Source of the DNA: Candidatus Bathyarchaeota archaeon
Lineage (GTDB): Archaea; Thermoproteota; Bathyarchaeia; Bathyarchaeales; DTEX01
Assembly: GCA_003601725.1 (NCBI GenBank)
Contig: PIYJ01000035.1
Location: 1 to 10,712, forward strand
DNA length: 10,712 nucleotides
Direction: 5' to 3'
Every line of letters starts with the position of its first letter. The stretch's first letter is position 1. The notes below the pieces were generated by a model. The model was not told the origin of the DNA. It ran no database searches and saw only the letters and a list, made by a program, of their open reading frames with translations. The translations under genes and the position numbers were made by a program. Below, one piece after another: positions 1 through 6,431 of this stretch.

Positions 1-782
1 ACGGCTCCAGACCTGATCTGACAGAAGACTTCATAGCTAAATCCTCGGAGATACGTCCAGATGTGACCATCTGTGAGAGTACGAACATGACCTCAGTTGA
101 TATTTCTTCTGAGTGGGAGGTAATGAAGAAACTGGATTCTATCATTCGACGGGCATCGGGGCTTGTTATGGCGAATTTTGCATGTGCGGATGTTGACAGA
201 TTTAGGTCATTCTACGAATCCGCTAGAAGGAATAATAGGAAACTAGTGATCACGTTAAGGCAAGCTTATCTGCTGCATCAACTAAGTAAGGATCCTCATC
301 TAAGCCTTCCGAGAATCGATGATCAAGACCTCCTACTATTTCGCAAGGAGAAAAAGCGGTATTTCCATTGGGAAAAGGAGGCGATGAATTTGGGGAGGAC
401 AGTCGACTCTCATGAGATCGCCGAGAGACAGAGAGAGATCGTTCTAGCATGTTCTTTTTATGATCTTACAGAGCTTACGGAGATAAAGCCTGATGCTGGA
501 AGCTGCTATATAGTCTCGTCTTCTGAGCCCTTTAACGAAGAAATGGAGATAGACTTCAATAGGCTGACAAACTGGCTTGAGCATTATGGCCTGCCCCAAT
601 TTCATGTTCACGTCTCGGGTCACATTACTCCCCTTCATCTACGAGAGTCGCTTAGAGCGATGAACCCGAAGAAAACATTTCCTATTCATGGAACCCATCC
701 TAAACTGTTCAGCAGATTCATGAGGGATATAAAAAGCAAAGTAGTCATGCCTGAAAAAGATAAAAAGTATAGGGTTTCATGA
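1..782 (+). CDS. Beta-CASP metallo-beta-lactamase ribonuclease-like protein, 5' partial
   Basis: The reading frame is open from the window edge (frame starting at base 3) to TGA at 780-782, so about 259 C-terminal residues are seen and the N-terminal metal-binding HxHxDH part lies outside. The segment before the first possible internal start (GTG at 63) already looks like the family: PDLTEDFI, then PDVTICESTN, the acidic strand of RNase J-like MBL enzymes. Downstream are HVSGH (nt 609-623) and PIHG (nt 681-692), which match the beta-CASP histidine motifs of RNase J/aCPSF-type enzymes. Family knowledge suggests a metal-dependent RNA nuclease acting in the cytoplasm in RNA processing or decay. 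The internal GTG at 63 is not the real start. The exact subfamily (RNase J-like or another archaeal MBL hydrolase) cannot be fixed without the missing N-terminus. Confidence 0.85.
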   Translation, partial: GSRPDLTEDFIAKSSEIRPDVTICESTNMTSVDISSEWEVMKKLDSIIRRASGLVMANFACADVDRFRSFYESARRNNRKLVITLRQAYLLHQLSKDPHLSLPRIDDQDLLLFRKEKKRYFHWEKEAMNLGRTVDSHEIAERQREIVLACSFYDLTELTEIKPDAGSCYIVSSSEPFNEEMEIDFNRLTNWLEHYGLPQFHVHVSGHITPLHLRESLRAMNPKKTFPIHGTHPKLFSRFMRDIKSKVVMPEKDKKYRVS

Positions 783-807
783 CCTCGCCGCTCTTTCTAA
801 AACCATA

Positions 808-819
808 ATGTTTAAACAT
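808..819 (+). promoter_or_regulatory. Candidate TATA box for the tRNA m1A methyltransferase gene
   Basis: ATGTTTAAACAT, a self-complementary A/T-rich element, lies in the gap after the MBL gene. A start site about 25 bases downstream would give a leader of roughly 25 bases before the TTG at 868. Inferred from position and composition only. Confidence 0.45.
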
Positions 820-867
820 AAACAAAGACAGAGCATGACGCAAAGCTTAATGGACTAGTGACTGGGC

Positions 868-1641
868 TTGGAAGATAAAATCCGAGAGGGAGATGATGTA
901 CTTCTTTATTTAGATAAGAGAAGAAGCTATCTCGTGAAGGTTGAAAGAGACAAGAAGCTTCACACCCATAAAGGCTTCCTCGACCTTACAGAGCTTATCG
1001 GCAAGGAATTCGGCACACGGATACATAGCAGTAAAGGAGTCGAGTTCATAGCTTTCCGGCCTACCATACGAGATTACGTCTTCAAAATCTCAAGGAGAAC
1101 ACAGATAATATATCCAAAGGACATCGCGCTGATCGTCTTCTTCAGCGGAATAAGACCGGGAAGCCGAGTTGTTGAGGGAGGAACCGGCACAGGTGCTCTA
1201 GCTGCAGCCTTAGCAAATTACGTCAAGCCTTCTGGAAGAGTCTATAGCTACGAGATTCGAGAGGAATTCATAGAAACAGCGGCTAAGAATCTGCAGAGAA
1301 TCGGCGTGATTAATTATGTTGAGCTCAAAAAGGGAGACCTAGCGGAGAAGATTGAAGAGAAAGATGTTGACGCTGTAATTTTGGACTTAGCTACTCCATG
1401 GCTTGTTGTTCCTCACGCATATAACGCTCTGAAGGGAAGCGGGATCTTCATATCCTTCAGCCCGACAATAGATCAAGTTGTGAAGACAACAGAGGCTCTA
1501 CTAAAAAATGGATTTGCCGGAGTAGAGACCTTTGAATCCTTATTTAGAGGGATGCAGATCGAGAAGGGTAGAACTAGGCCTGAAACGTTGATGACCGGCC
1601 ATACGGGGTATATCACCTTCGCTAGGAAAGCTACTGTTTAA
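868..1641 (+). CDS. trmI: tRNA (adenine-N1)-methyltransferase, TrmI family
   Basis: 257-residue class I SAM-dependent methyltransferase that makes m1A at position 58 (in many archaea 57 and 58) of the tRNA T-loop, normally as a tetramer. The N-terminal small beta domain (about residues 1-70) is followed by the Rossmann domain: SAM motif EGGTGTGA (103-110), acidic strand end YSYEI (E129), the motif IV loop DLATPW (173-178) and the late GRTRPE segment (234-239) typical of the family. The start is TTG at 868; an in-frame TGA at 859-861 excludes anything farther upstream, and the protein then begins in the expected way just before the conserved GDDVLLYLD-like strand. No strong Shine-Dalgarno is seen. 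Length is normal for archaeal TrmI. It stands alone between its own TATA-like element and the promoter of the signal peptidase. Confidence 0.93.
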   Translation: MEDKIREGDDVLLYLDKRRSYLVKVERDKKLHTHKGFLDLTELIGKEFGTRIHSSKGVEFIAFRPTIRDYVFKISRRTQIIYPKDIALIVFFSGIRPGSRVVEGGTGTGALAAALANYVKPSGRVYSYEIREEFIETAAKNLQRIGVINYVELKKGDLAEKIEEKDVDAVILDLATPWLVVPHAYNALKGSGIFISFSPTIDQVVKTTEALLKNGFAGVETFESLFRGMQIEKGRTRPETLMTGHTGYITFARKATV

Positions 1642-1650
1642 ATCCATGCA

Positions 1651-1659
1651 TATAATATA
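1651..1659 (+). promoter_or_regulatory. Candidate TATA box for the signal peptidase gene
   Basis: TATAATATA lies 10 bases after the trmI stop. A start site near 1680 would leave a leader of about 90 bases before the TTG at 1769. Position-based inference. Confidence 0.45.
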
Positions 1660-1768
1660 CCTCGATGGAAAAAGGCTAGGCGAGAGATGGATGCGGCCGA
1701 GTCTATATCTGAAAGACAATGGAGATTCATCCCTCAGAGAAAAATAAGAACAAATCGGAGATGACGAG

Positions 1769-2398
1769 TTGTCTAAAAAACTATGCGATGACAAGCCTCT
1801 TCGAAAGAGAGATAGCATTTTAAGAAGCGGACTGTTTGGAGCTGTATTGCTTTTGCTCTTTGCTCTTATTGGGAGCTTCGCGTTTCGGTGGGCACTCTCT
1901 TTTGCGCTTCAGACGAGCACGCCTTTACATACCCCCATATCTGGAAGCATGGAGCCCACGCTTAAAATCGGCGACCTGCTCATAATACGTGGAGGATTAA
2001 AAGCCGAGGATATTCATGCGAGTCCCGATGATGGGGACATCATAATTTTTCGCAATCCTAATAATCCAAACGACCTTCCGATAGTCCATCGAGCTATAAA
2101 GAAGATCCAGAAAGACGGAAAGTGGTATTTCATCACGAAGGGAGACCATAACCCCTTCGATGATTACAGAACCTTCGGTTGGCTGGTTCCTGAAGATTAT
2201 ATAATTGGAAAGGTGATCTTCGTGATCCCTAAGGTGGGGTATATCCTCAGGGGGCTGGACGAAACGAAGATATACGTCGGGGGATACGTCATCACTCTAA
2301 GGATGATCCTAATAGCCATTGATCTCATCGCTTTGCTATATCTAGAGCTAATAGACTATAAAGAGGGTATCAAAGAATATAAAAATAGTGAATGTTAG
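1769..2398 (+). CDS. Signal peptidase I, archaeal/ER (SEC11) type
   Basis: 209-residue membrane protease that removes signal peptides from secreted proteins on the outer face of the membrane. A basic N-terminus is followed by a membrane segment (about 21-42), then SGSMEPTL with the catalytic Ser60. The general base position is His107 (IVHRAIK) instead of the bacterial Lys, which marks the archaeal/eukaryotic ER type. TKGDHNPFDD (123-132) supplies the conserved Asp126 and nearby acidic residues. A second hydrophobic stretch (about 172-193) close to the C-terminus probably forms another membrane helix. Start: TTG at 1769, preceded by GGAG at 1757-1760 with a spacing of 8; an in-frame TAA at 1745-1747 blocks earlier starts and no in-frame ATG lies before the membrane segment. 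Only the name of the specific paralogue is uncertain. Confidence 0.93.
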   Translation: MSKKLCDDKPLRKRDSILRSGLFGAVLLLLFALIGSFAFRWALSFALQTSTPLHTPISGSMEPTLKIGDLLIIRGGLKAEDIHASPDDGDIIIFRNPNNPNDLPIVHRAIKKIQKDGKWYFITKGDHNPFDDYRTFGWLVPEDYIIGKVIFVIPKVGYILRGLDETKIYVGGYVITLRMILIAIDLIALLYLELIDYKEGIKEYKNSEC

Positions 2399-2431
2399 CC
2401 CTCTGATTAAATGGGACCTCGTTGAGTAACC

Positions 2432-2469
2432 ATTAAATATAAATGATTCCACTGGAATCCTTTATAAGG
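2432..2469 (+). promoter_or_regulatory. tbp promoter region: two TATA-like boxes around a perfect palindrome
   Basis: ATTAAATATA (2432-2441) is a good TATA box. GATTCCACTGGAATC (2445-2459) is a perfect inverted repeat, 7 bases each side of one central base. A second TATA-like element TTTATAAG (2461-2468) follows immediately. The palindrome sits just downstream of the first box and in the BRE position of the second, so a bound factor could affect both. The tbp ATG is at 2515. Promoter and operator function are inferred. Confidence 0.5.
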
Positions 2470-2514
2470 AGCTTGATGTCTTATCAGTTGATTTTGCATC
2501 AGAGGGAAAATTAA

Positions 2515-3075
2515 ATGCCAAAGGTTAAGGCTCAAATTAGAATAGAAAACGTAGTTGCATCTGCAACTCTCAATCAAAGAATCGATTTAAAGGCCGTCGT
2601 AAAGAGCTATCCCGGCGTTGAATACCGTCCTGAACAATTCCCCGGGCTTGTTTTTAGATTAAAGAAGCCCAAGACGGCTACGTTGATCTTTAATTCTGGA
2701 AAGATGGTCTGCACTGGAGCGAAGTCAGAGAGAGAGGCTCGCGGAGCTGTGATGAAAGTCATTGATGAGCTGAAAAGAAGCGGAATAGTAATCGTAGGTA
2801 AACCTGAACTGAAGATTCAGAACATCGTAGCCTCAGCAAACCTCGGCGGAATGATCGACTTGGAACAGGCGGCTTTCACGCTTGGAAAAACGATGTATGA
2901 GCCTGAACAGTTTCCAGGATTGATATACCGCATGGACGATCCGAAAGTAGTCATTCTTCTGTTTGCAAGCGGAAAACTTGTGTGTACAGGAGCTAAGAAA
3001 GAAAAAGATGTGTACGTAGCTGTGGAGAAGCTGCATAGAAGGCTTGAAAGAGAAGAGCTCATCTACTACGAATAG
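2515..3075 (+). CDS. tbp: TATA-binding protein (archaeal TBP)
   Basis: 186-residue general transcription factor that binds and bends TATA boxes and recruits TFB and RNA polymerase. It shows the two-fold direct repeat of TBP: repeat 1 (about residues 5-90) with EQFPGLVFR, LIFNSGKMVCTGAK; repeat 2 (about 97-182) with EQFPGLIYR, LLFASGKLVCTGAK. The phenylalanines of FPGL and LIF/LLF are in the places that kink DNA in known TBPs. A short acidic C-terminal tail (REELIYYE) follows, as in many archaeal TBPs. Start ATG 2515 has GAGGG at 2502-2506, spacing 8. Upstream lies an unusual promoter with a palindrome. Length is usual for the family. Confidence 0.98.
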   Translation: MPKVKAQIRIENVVASATLNQRIDLKAVVKSYPGVEYRPEQFPGLVFRLKKPKTATLIFNSGKMVCTGAKSEREARGAVMKVIDELKRSGIVIVGKPELKIQNIVASANLGGMIDLEQAAFTLGKTMYEPEQFPGLIYRMDDPKVVILLFASGKLVCTGAKKEKDVYVAVEKLHRRLEREELIYYE

Positions 3076-3225
3076 AACCTTTCCTTTGCGGAATTTTAAT
3101 ACCCCTAAATATTTATCTGCATCAGCACGGAAAGAATTTTTTGAGGAGCCTAGGGAACCGGAGATCATATCCAAGTACACGATAGATAAGATCTCAGAGA
3201 TACTGGACTTTTTAGATAATGGATG

Positions 3226-3251
3226 AAGCGTCTTCTCTCTTCTTCACGCTT
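3226..3251 (+). terminator. Weak hairpin with pyrimidine-rich loop, possible terminator
   Basis: AAGCGT (3226-3231) pairs with ACGCTT (3246-3251) around a 14-base loop rich in C and T. It lies in the tbp-CBS gap. The stem is only 6 base pairs and there is no clear T-run after it, so this is a weak call. Confidence 0.2.
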
Positions 3252-3320
3252 AGAGCGTTATGCTAGTGCTGAATAATGGGAAGACATGGATATACCGAGT
3301 TTTTCATTTGTTTCTATGTA

Positions 3321-3334
3321 AAATCATTTATTTG
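3321..3334 (+). promoter_or_regulatory. Candidate TATA box for the CBS-domain gene
   Basis: The A/T-rich stretch AAATCATTTATTTG is centred about 29 bases before ATG 3358. That spacing would give a leaderless or near-leaderless transcript, consistent with the absence of a good Shine-Dalgarno before that ATG. Inference from spacing. Confidence 0.35.
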
Positions 3335-3357
3335 GTAAACAAGTAGTATGTGGTTAG

Positions 3358-3807
3358 ATGAGACTTGATGTTGCGGTGGGGATTTTGAAAGTATCAGATG
3401 CCATGGATGAGGAGATAGTCACAGTTGATGAGAGTATCTCCGTCGCGGAGGCAGCTGCTAGAATAAGTGAGAAGGGAAAGGGATGCGCAATCGTTCTCAA
3501 ACAATGTAGACCAGTCGGCATGGTGACCGAGAGAGATATCACTTACAAGGTTGTTGCGAAGGGTCTTAACCCGAAAAAAGTAAGGGTCAAAGAGATAATG
3601 TCAACTCCTCTAATCGAGGTTGATCCGGATGCCGATCTAGTAACGGCAGCGAAGGTTATGGATAAACATAAGATTCGAAGGCTTGCCGTTGTCAGAAAAG
3701 GAATTCTTTACGGAGTTATCTCTGCTCTTGATATTGCGCGGAACCTTGAAGGATACGTCGAGAGTGAAGTACGTAAAATCCTAAGATACGCGTTCTTCAT
3801 GGCGTAA
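3358..3807 (+). CDS. Stand-alone CBS-domain-pair protein
   Basis: 149-residue protein consisting of two CBS domains: CBS1 about residues 11-68, ending GMVTERDIT (54-62), and CBS2 about 77-133, ending GVISALDIA (119-127). Such Bateman modules bind adenine nucleotides or related ligands and often sense energy state; no catalytic or DNA-binding domain is attached here, so the partner is unknown. A short tail (EVRKILRYAFFMA) ends the protein. Two starts are possible: ATG 3358, about 29 bases after a TATA-like stretch and perhaps leaderless, or TTG 3385, which has GGTGG at 3374-3378 in front of it and would begin directly at the first CBS strand (KVSDAM). I keep ATG. Neighbours tbp and the MscS-like gene give no firm functional link. 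Confidence 0.85.
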   Translation: MRLDVAVGILKVSDAMDEEIVTVDESISVAEAAARISEKGKGCAIVLKQCRPVGMVTERDITYKVVAKGLNPKKVRVKEIMSTPLIEVDPDADLVTAAKVMDKHKIRRLAVVRKGILYGVISALDIARNLEGYVESEVRKILRYAFFMA

Positions 3808-4020
3808 GCGTGAAAAAATCTTTGGCTTAACATTCTTCTTCGAAAGGGATTCTAGAAGATTTGAATAGTTCATGGTGAAATCTATCCTAAAGCTTAGTTT
3901 GGGCTTCTATACTCAGCTATCATGCTAGTTACGGGTATGAGCCTTATTGATCCAGTTCTCTTCATGAAAGGAGGGAAGCATCCTTCATTTTCAGCAGCTA
4001 TACGAAACCGGGCTATGCTT

Positions 4021-4037
4021 CGTAAATATTATTTACG
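4021..4037 (+). promoter_or_regulatory. Perfect inverted repeat overlapping the TATA region of the MscS-like gene
   Basis: CGTAAATATTATTTACG is a 7-3-7 inverted repeat whose centre is the A/T-rich element that would serve as TATA box for the gene starting at 4066/4072. It could be an operator at which a dimeric repressor blocks TBP access, or just a symmetric TATA box. Function inferred. Confidence 0.4.
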
Positions 4038-4071
4038 TGGGTTCTCCCTTACTAATTAAGGTGTTATGGAT

Positions 4072-4737
4072 ATGCCTTCAAGCGTCAACGAGATAGGTGA
4101 AAAGATACAGAGCATCCGCCGCGGCAGCTTCAAAATGGGTCTCTACATAATAATTCTCATAGTTTCCCTATCAATCATTAATTTCATCTTCGGGGAGGCA
4201 CCGTTCACTGAGGTTCCAGCATTCCTACAGCCCTATGAGGATACCCTTGCGATTCTAAGGCCTCTTCTTGTATATGCACGGGCGGCCTTAGTCTTCGTCT
4301 TCGGATACTTCGTGGTTAATGCCATATGTACAGTGGTTTATATCTATACTTCCAGAATTGCTGATCAACCTACCGCAGCGGCGATTAGGAGCTTAACTAA
4401 GATCTCTGGCATCGCTATTCTACTGGGGCTGGTTGGATCAATATTCAATGTAAGCCCAGCGGCAGCCTTAACTATGGGTTCCTTTGGGGGGATGGTTGTC
4501 GGCTTTGCTTCTCAAACAATCATGACGCACGTAATCGCCGGAGTGTTCCTCCTAATCACACGGCCCTTCTCCTATGGGGATGTTATAACCGTAGCGGGGC
4601 AGACCGGAACCGTTAAGGAGATTAGGCTAATGCATCTTGTTTTGGATACTGGAAAAGAGGAAATTCTAATACCTAGCGGGACAGTTGTGACCCAAATCCT
4701 TCGAAGGAAAAAGATCCCTAATATTCAAGAAGGCTGA
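4072..4737 (+). CDS. Short MscS-family mechanosensitive channel-like membrane protein
   Basis: Small-conductance mechanosensitive channel family; in the membrane such proteins release solutes under hypo-osmotic stress. With numbering from ATG 4066 (223 residues): TM1 about 24-42, TM2 about 68-95, and the pore-lining TM3 region about 112-165 containing AAALTMGSFGGMVVGFASQ (132-150), a Gly/Ala-packed helix typical of MscS. The hallmark RPFSYGDVITVAGQTGTVKEI (start of the beta domain) and LIPSGTVVTQ (equivalent of IPN in MscS) follow. The protein ends about 15 residues later, so the C-terminal alpha/beta vestibule domain of E. coli MscS is absent. Start: AAGGTG (4058-4063) is only 2 bases from ATG 4066 but 8 from ATG 4072, so I prefer 4072 (221 residues). 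Promoter with palindrome upstream. Confidence 0.88.
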   Translation: MPSSVNEIGEKIQSIRRGSFKMGLYIIILIVSLSIINFIFGEAPFTEVPAFLQPYEDTLAILRPLLVYARAALVFVFGYFVVNAICTVVYIYTSRIADQPTAAAIRSLTKISGIAILLGLVGSIFNVSPAAALTMGSFGGMVVGFASQTIMTHVIAGVFLLITRPFSYGDVITVAGQTGTVKEIRLMHLVLDTGKEEILIPSGTVVTQILRRKKIPNIQEG

Positions 4738-4749
4738 AACTGTTAATAT

Positions 4750-4802
4750 CAAAAATTTTTGTTGAAAGATAATGCGTAAAAGTCTGGGGCTGCTTGTTTT
4801 TT
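4750..4802 (+). terminator. T-rich termination region after the MscS-like gene
   Basis: CAAAAATTTTTG (4750-4761) is a perfect A/T palindrome 12 bases after the stop, and a second T-run (TTGTTTTTT, about 4794-4802) follows. Archaeal RNA polymerase commonly terminates at such T-runs without a strong hairpin. Confidence 0.45.
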
Positions 4803-5043
4803 AAAGAAAAATGATGAATAATTCTTCAGGTCTCTCTTCCCTGAATAATCTGATCTTTGTAAAGTGATACAGGGACCTCATCGATTACTGTCGCCACACC
4901 TGTTTTTCACAGCCATTTTTAAAGATTATATTCCGCTTAGCCTTCTTTCAGGAGGACACTTCAAGTTTGTTCAGCGATAACTTAAAATAACGGATTGAGC
5001 TGATGTTTAACCGATTTCAATAAAAAAGAATGACTTAAAGCTT

Positions 5044-5048
5044 GGAGG
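5044..5048 (+). promoter_or_regulatory. Ribosome binding site deciding the aEF1A start
   Basis: GGAGG lies 8 bases before ATG 5057. The in-frame TTG at 5042-5044 overlaps this motif and has no ribosome binding site of its own, so the ATG is the real start. Confidence 0.85.
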
Positions 5049-5056
5049 ATAAAGAT

Positions 5057-6358
5057 ATGAGCAAACAGGAAAAGCCTCATCTGAACCTAGTGATCATCGG
5101 TCACGTGGATCATGGAAAATCTACAACTATGGGCCACTTACTCTACTTAGCTGGAGCAATAGATGACAGAACGATCAAGCAGTACGAAGAAGAAGCGGAG
5201 AGGCTGGGCAAAGAGACATTCAAGTTCGCTTGGGTTCTCGACTCTTTGAAAGAAGAGAGGGAACGAGGACTAACAATAGATCTACGATTCCTAAAGTTTG
5301 AGACGCCGAATTACTTCTTCACAGTAATCGATGCTCCCGGACATAGAGACTTCGTAAAGAACATGATCACCGGAGCCAGTCAAGCAGACGCTGCTGTACT
5401 CTTCGTCTCAGCAAAGAGGGGAGAGTTCGAGGCAGGCATAGGTCCCGGAGGACAGACAAGGGAACATGCGTTTCTAGCGTTTACCCTCGGAGTCCGACAG
5501 CTTGTAGTAGCTATCAACAAGATGGATGACCCCTCAGTGAACTGGAGTCAAGAACGCTATGAAGAGATCAAGAAAGAGATCTCTAGAATGCTTAGGCTGG
5601 TCGGTTATAACCCTGACAACATTAACTTTGTTCCCACTTCCGGATGGACAGGAGACAACCTAGTGAAGAAGAGCGAGAAGATGCCATGGTATAAGGGACC
5701 AACTTTATTCGAGGCTTTAGATGCATTTAAGATGCCCCCGAAGCCAATCGATAAGCCTCTGCGACTTCCCATACAGGACGTCTACACGATCACTGGTGTT
5801 GGAACTGTTCCTGTCGGAAGGGTTGAAACGGGAGTACTAAAGGAGGGCGACAAGGTAGTCTTTATGCCAGCGAATAAGGTAGGCGAAGTGAAGTCCATCG
5901 AGACTCACCACGTGAGAATCCCGAGGGCTGAACCCGGTGACAACATCGGCTTCAATGTGAGGGGAGTATCAAAAAGGGACATACGGAGAGGAGATGTTGT
6001 TGGGCATCCAGATAATCCGCCGACCGTTGCCAAAGAGTTCATAGGGCAGATCATCGTGATCCATCACCCCACGGCTATAGCTGCCGGATACACGCCGGTT
6101 CTCCATGCCCACACAGCTCAAGTTGCATGCAGATTCGCTGAGCTAATAAAGAAGATTGATCCCCGTACAGGACAGACAATCGAGGAGAACCCAGCATTCC
6201 TTAAGACTGGAGACAGCGCTCTAGTGAGGTTCCAGCCTCTACGTCCAATAGCAATCGAGACCTATACAGATTTTCCAGAAATAGGCAGATTCGCGATACG
6301 AGACATGGGAACAACGATCGCAGCAGGTGTGGTCAGAGAGATCACTGTTAAAGCATAG
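5057..6358 (+). CDS. tuf: Translation elongation factor 1-alpha (aEF1A / EF-Tu)
   Basis: 433-residue GTPase that brings aminoacyl-tRNA to the ribosomal A site. From ATG 5057 the G1 P-loop GHVDHGKST is at residues 15-23, switch I ERERGLTID near 67-75 (Leu where Val is more usual), G3 DAPGH at 92-96, G4 NKMD at 154-157. Domain 2 starts near 230 with the LPIQDVYTITGVGTVPVGRV segment and domain 3 near 325, ending GRFAIRDMGTTIAAGVV. Length is normal. The sequence resembles Thaumarchaeota/Bathyarchaeia factors, which is the main taxonomic hint of the window. In many archaea rps10 follows this gene; here a terminator and a thioredoxin-like gene follow instead. The start is set by GGAGG at 5044-5048, not by the earlier in-frame TTG at 5042. 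Confidence 0.98.
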   Translation: MSKQEKPHLNLVIIGHVDHGKSTTMGHLLYLAGAIDDRTIKQYEEEAERLGKETFKFAWVLDSLKEERERGLTIDLRFLKFETPNYFFTVIDAPGHRDFVKNMITGASQADAAVLFVSAKRGEFEAGIGPGGQTREHAFLAFTLGVRQLVVAINKMDDPSVNWSQERYEEIKKEISRMLRLVGYNPDNINFVPTSGWTGDNLVKKSEKMPWYKGPTLFEALDAFKMPPKPIDKPLRLPIQDVYTITGVGTVPVGRVETGVLKEGDKVVFMPANKVGEVKSIETHHVRIPRAEPGDNIGFNVRGVSKRDIRRGDVVGHPDNPPTVAKEFIGQIIVIHHPTAIAAGYTPVLHAHTAQVACRFAELIKKIDPRTGQTIEENPAFLKTGDSALVRFQPLRPIAIETYTDFPEIGRFAIRDMGTTIAAGVVREITVKA

Positions 6359-6401
6359 AGAGTGGGCGGCATCGCCCAATAAAAACGCATCTCTATTTTT
6401 T
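6355..6401 (+). terminator. Stem-loop and T-run terminator of aEF1A
   Basis: TGGGCG (6363-6368) pairs perfectly with CGCCCA (6373-6378) around the loop GCAT. An outer stem of 7 base pairs joins ATAGAGA (6355-6361, containing the TAG stop) with TCTCTAT (6390-6396), and the T-run at 6396-6401 follows. This nested structure fits a strong terminator that separates aEF1A from the next gene. Confidence 0.7.
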
Positions 6402-6431
6402 CATGGTACATTATAGGGTGAGAAGGTAGAT

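Larger units (their letters stand above)
4738..5056 (+). other. 319-base gene-free leader region before aEF1A
   Basis: No reading frame here looks like a real gene. It holds the T-rich terminator of the preceding gene, a C-box-like ATGATGA (4811-4817), an imperfect hairpin with TTCAGG (4825-4830) pairing CCTGAA (4840-4845), a T/A-rich element TTTTTAAAG (about 4915-4923), an isolated AGGAGG (4950-4955), a second TATA-like CTTAAAATA (about 4980-4988) and the aEF1A ribosome binding site. The two TATA-like elements may be tandem promoters giving leaders of about 110 and 45 bases. Confidence 0.5.

Noticed and set aside
63..782. MBL gene as a complete protein starting at GTG 63
   Set aside because: The frame is open and family-like upstream to the window edge, and the catalytic N-terminal metal motifs are missing.
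808..819. Palindrome ATGTTTAAACAT before trmI as an operator
   Set aside because: A TTTAAA TATA core is self-complementary by nature, so symmetry alone is weak evidence; kept only as a TATA candidate.
1687..1764. 25-codon frame in the leader of the signal peptidase gene
   Set aside because: Very short, no ribosome binding site and no protein-like features; could occur by chance.
3308..3342. TTGTTT/AAACAA inverted repeat around the CBS gene promoter
   Set aside because: Only 6 bases per arm with a 23-base spacer in A/T-rich sequence; expected by chance.
3964..3988. Hairpin ATGAAAGGA / TCCTTCAT before the MscS-like gene as a riboswitch or attenuator
   Set aside because: It lies upstream of the probable transcription start and contains a bulge; no known riboswitch pattern is seen.
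3922..4059. 45-codon frame in the gap before the MscS-like gene (ATG 3922 to TAA 4057-4059)
   Set aside because: It has no ribosome binding site, no recognisable motif, and runs through the palindromic promoter element of the next gene.
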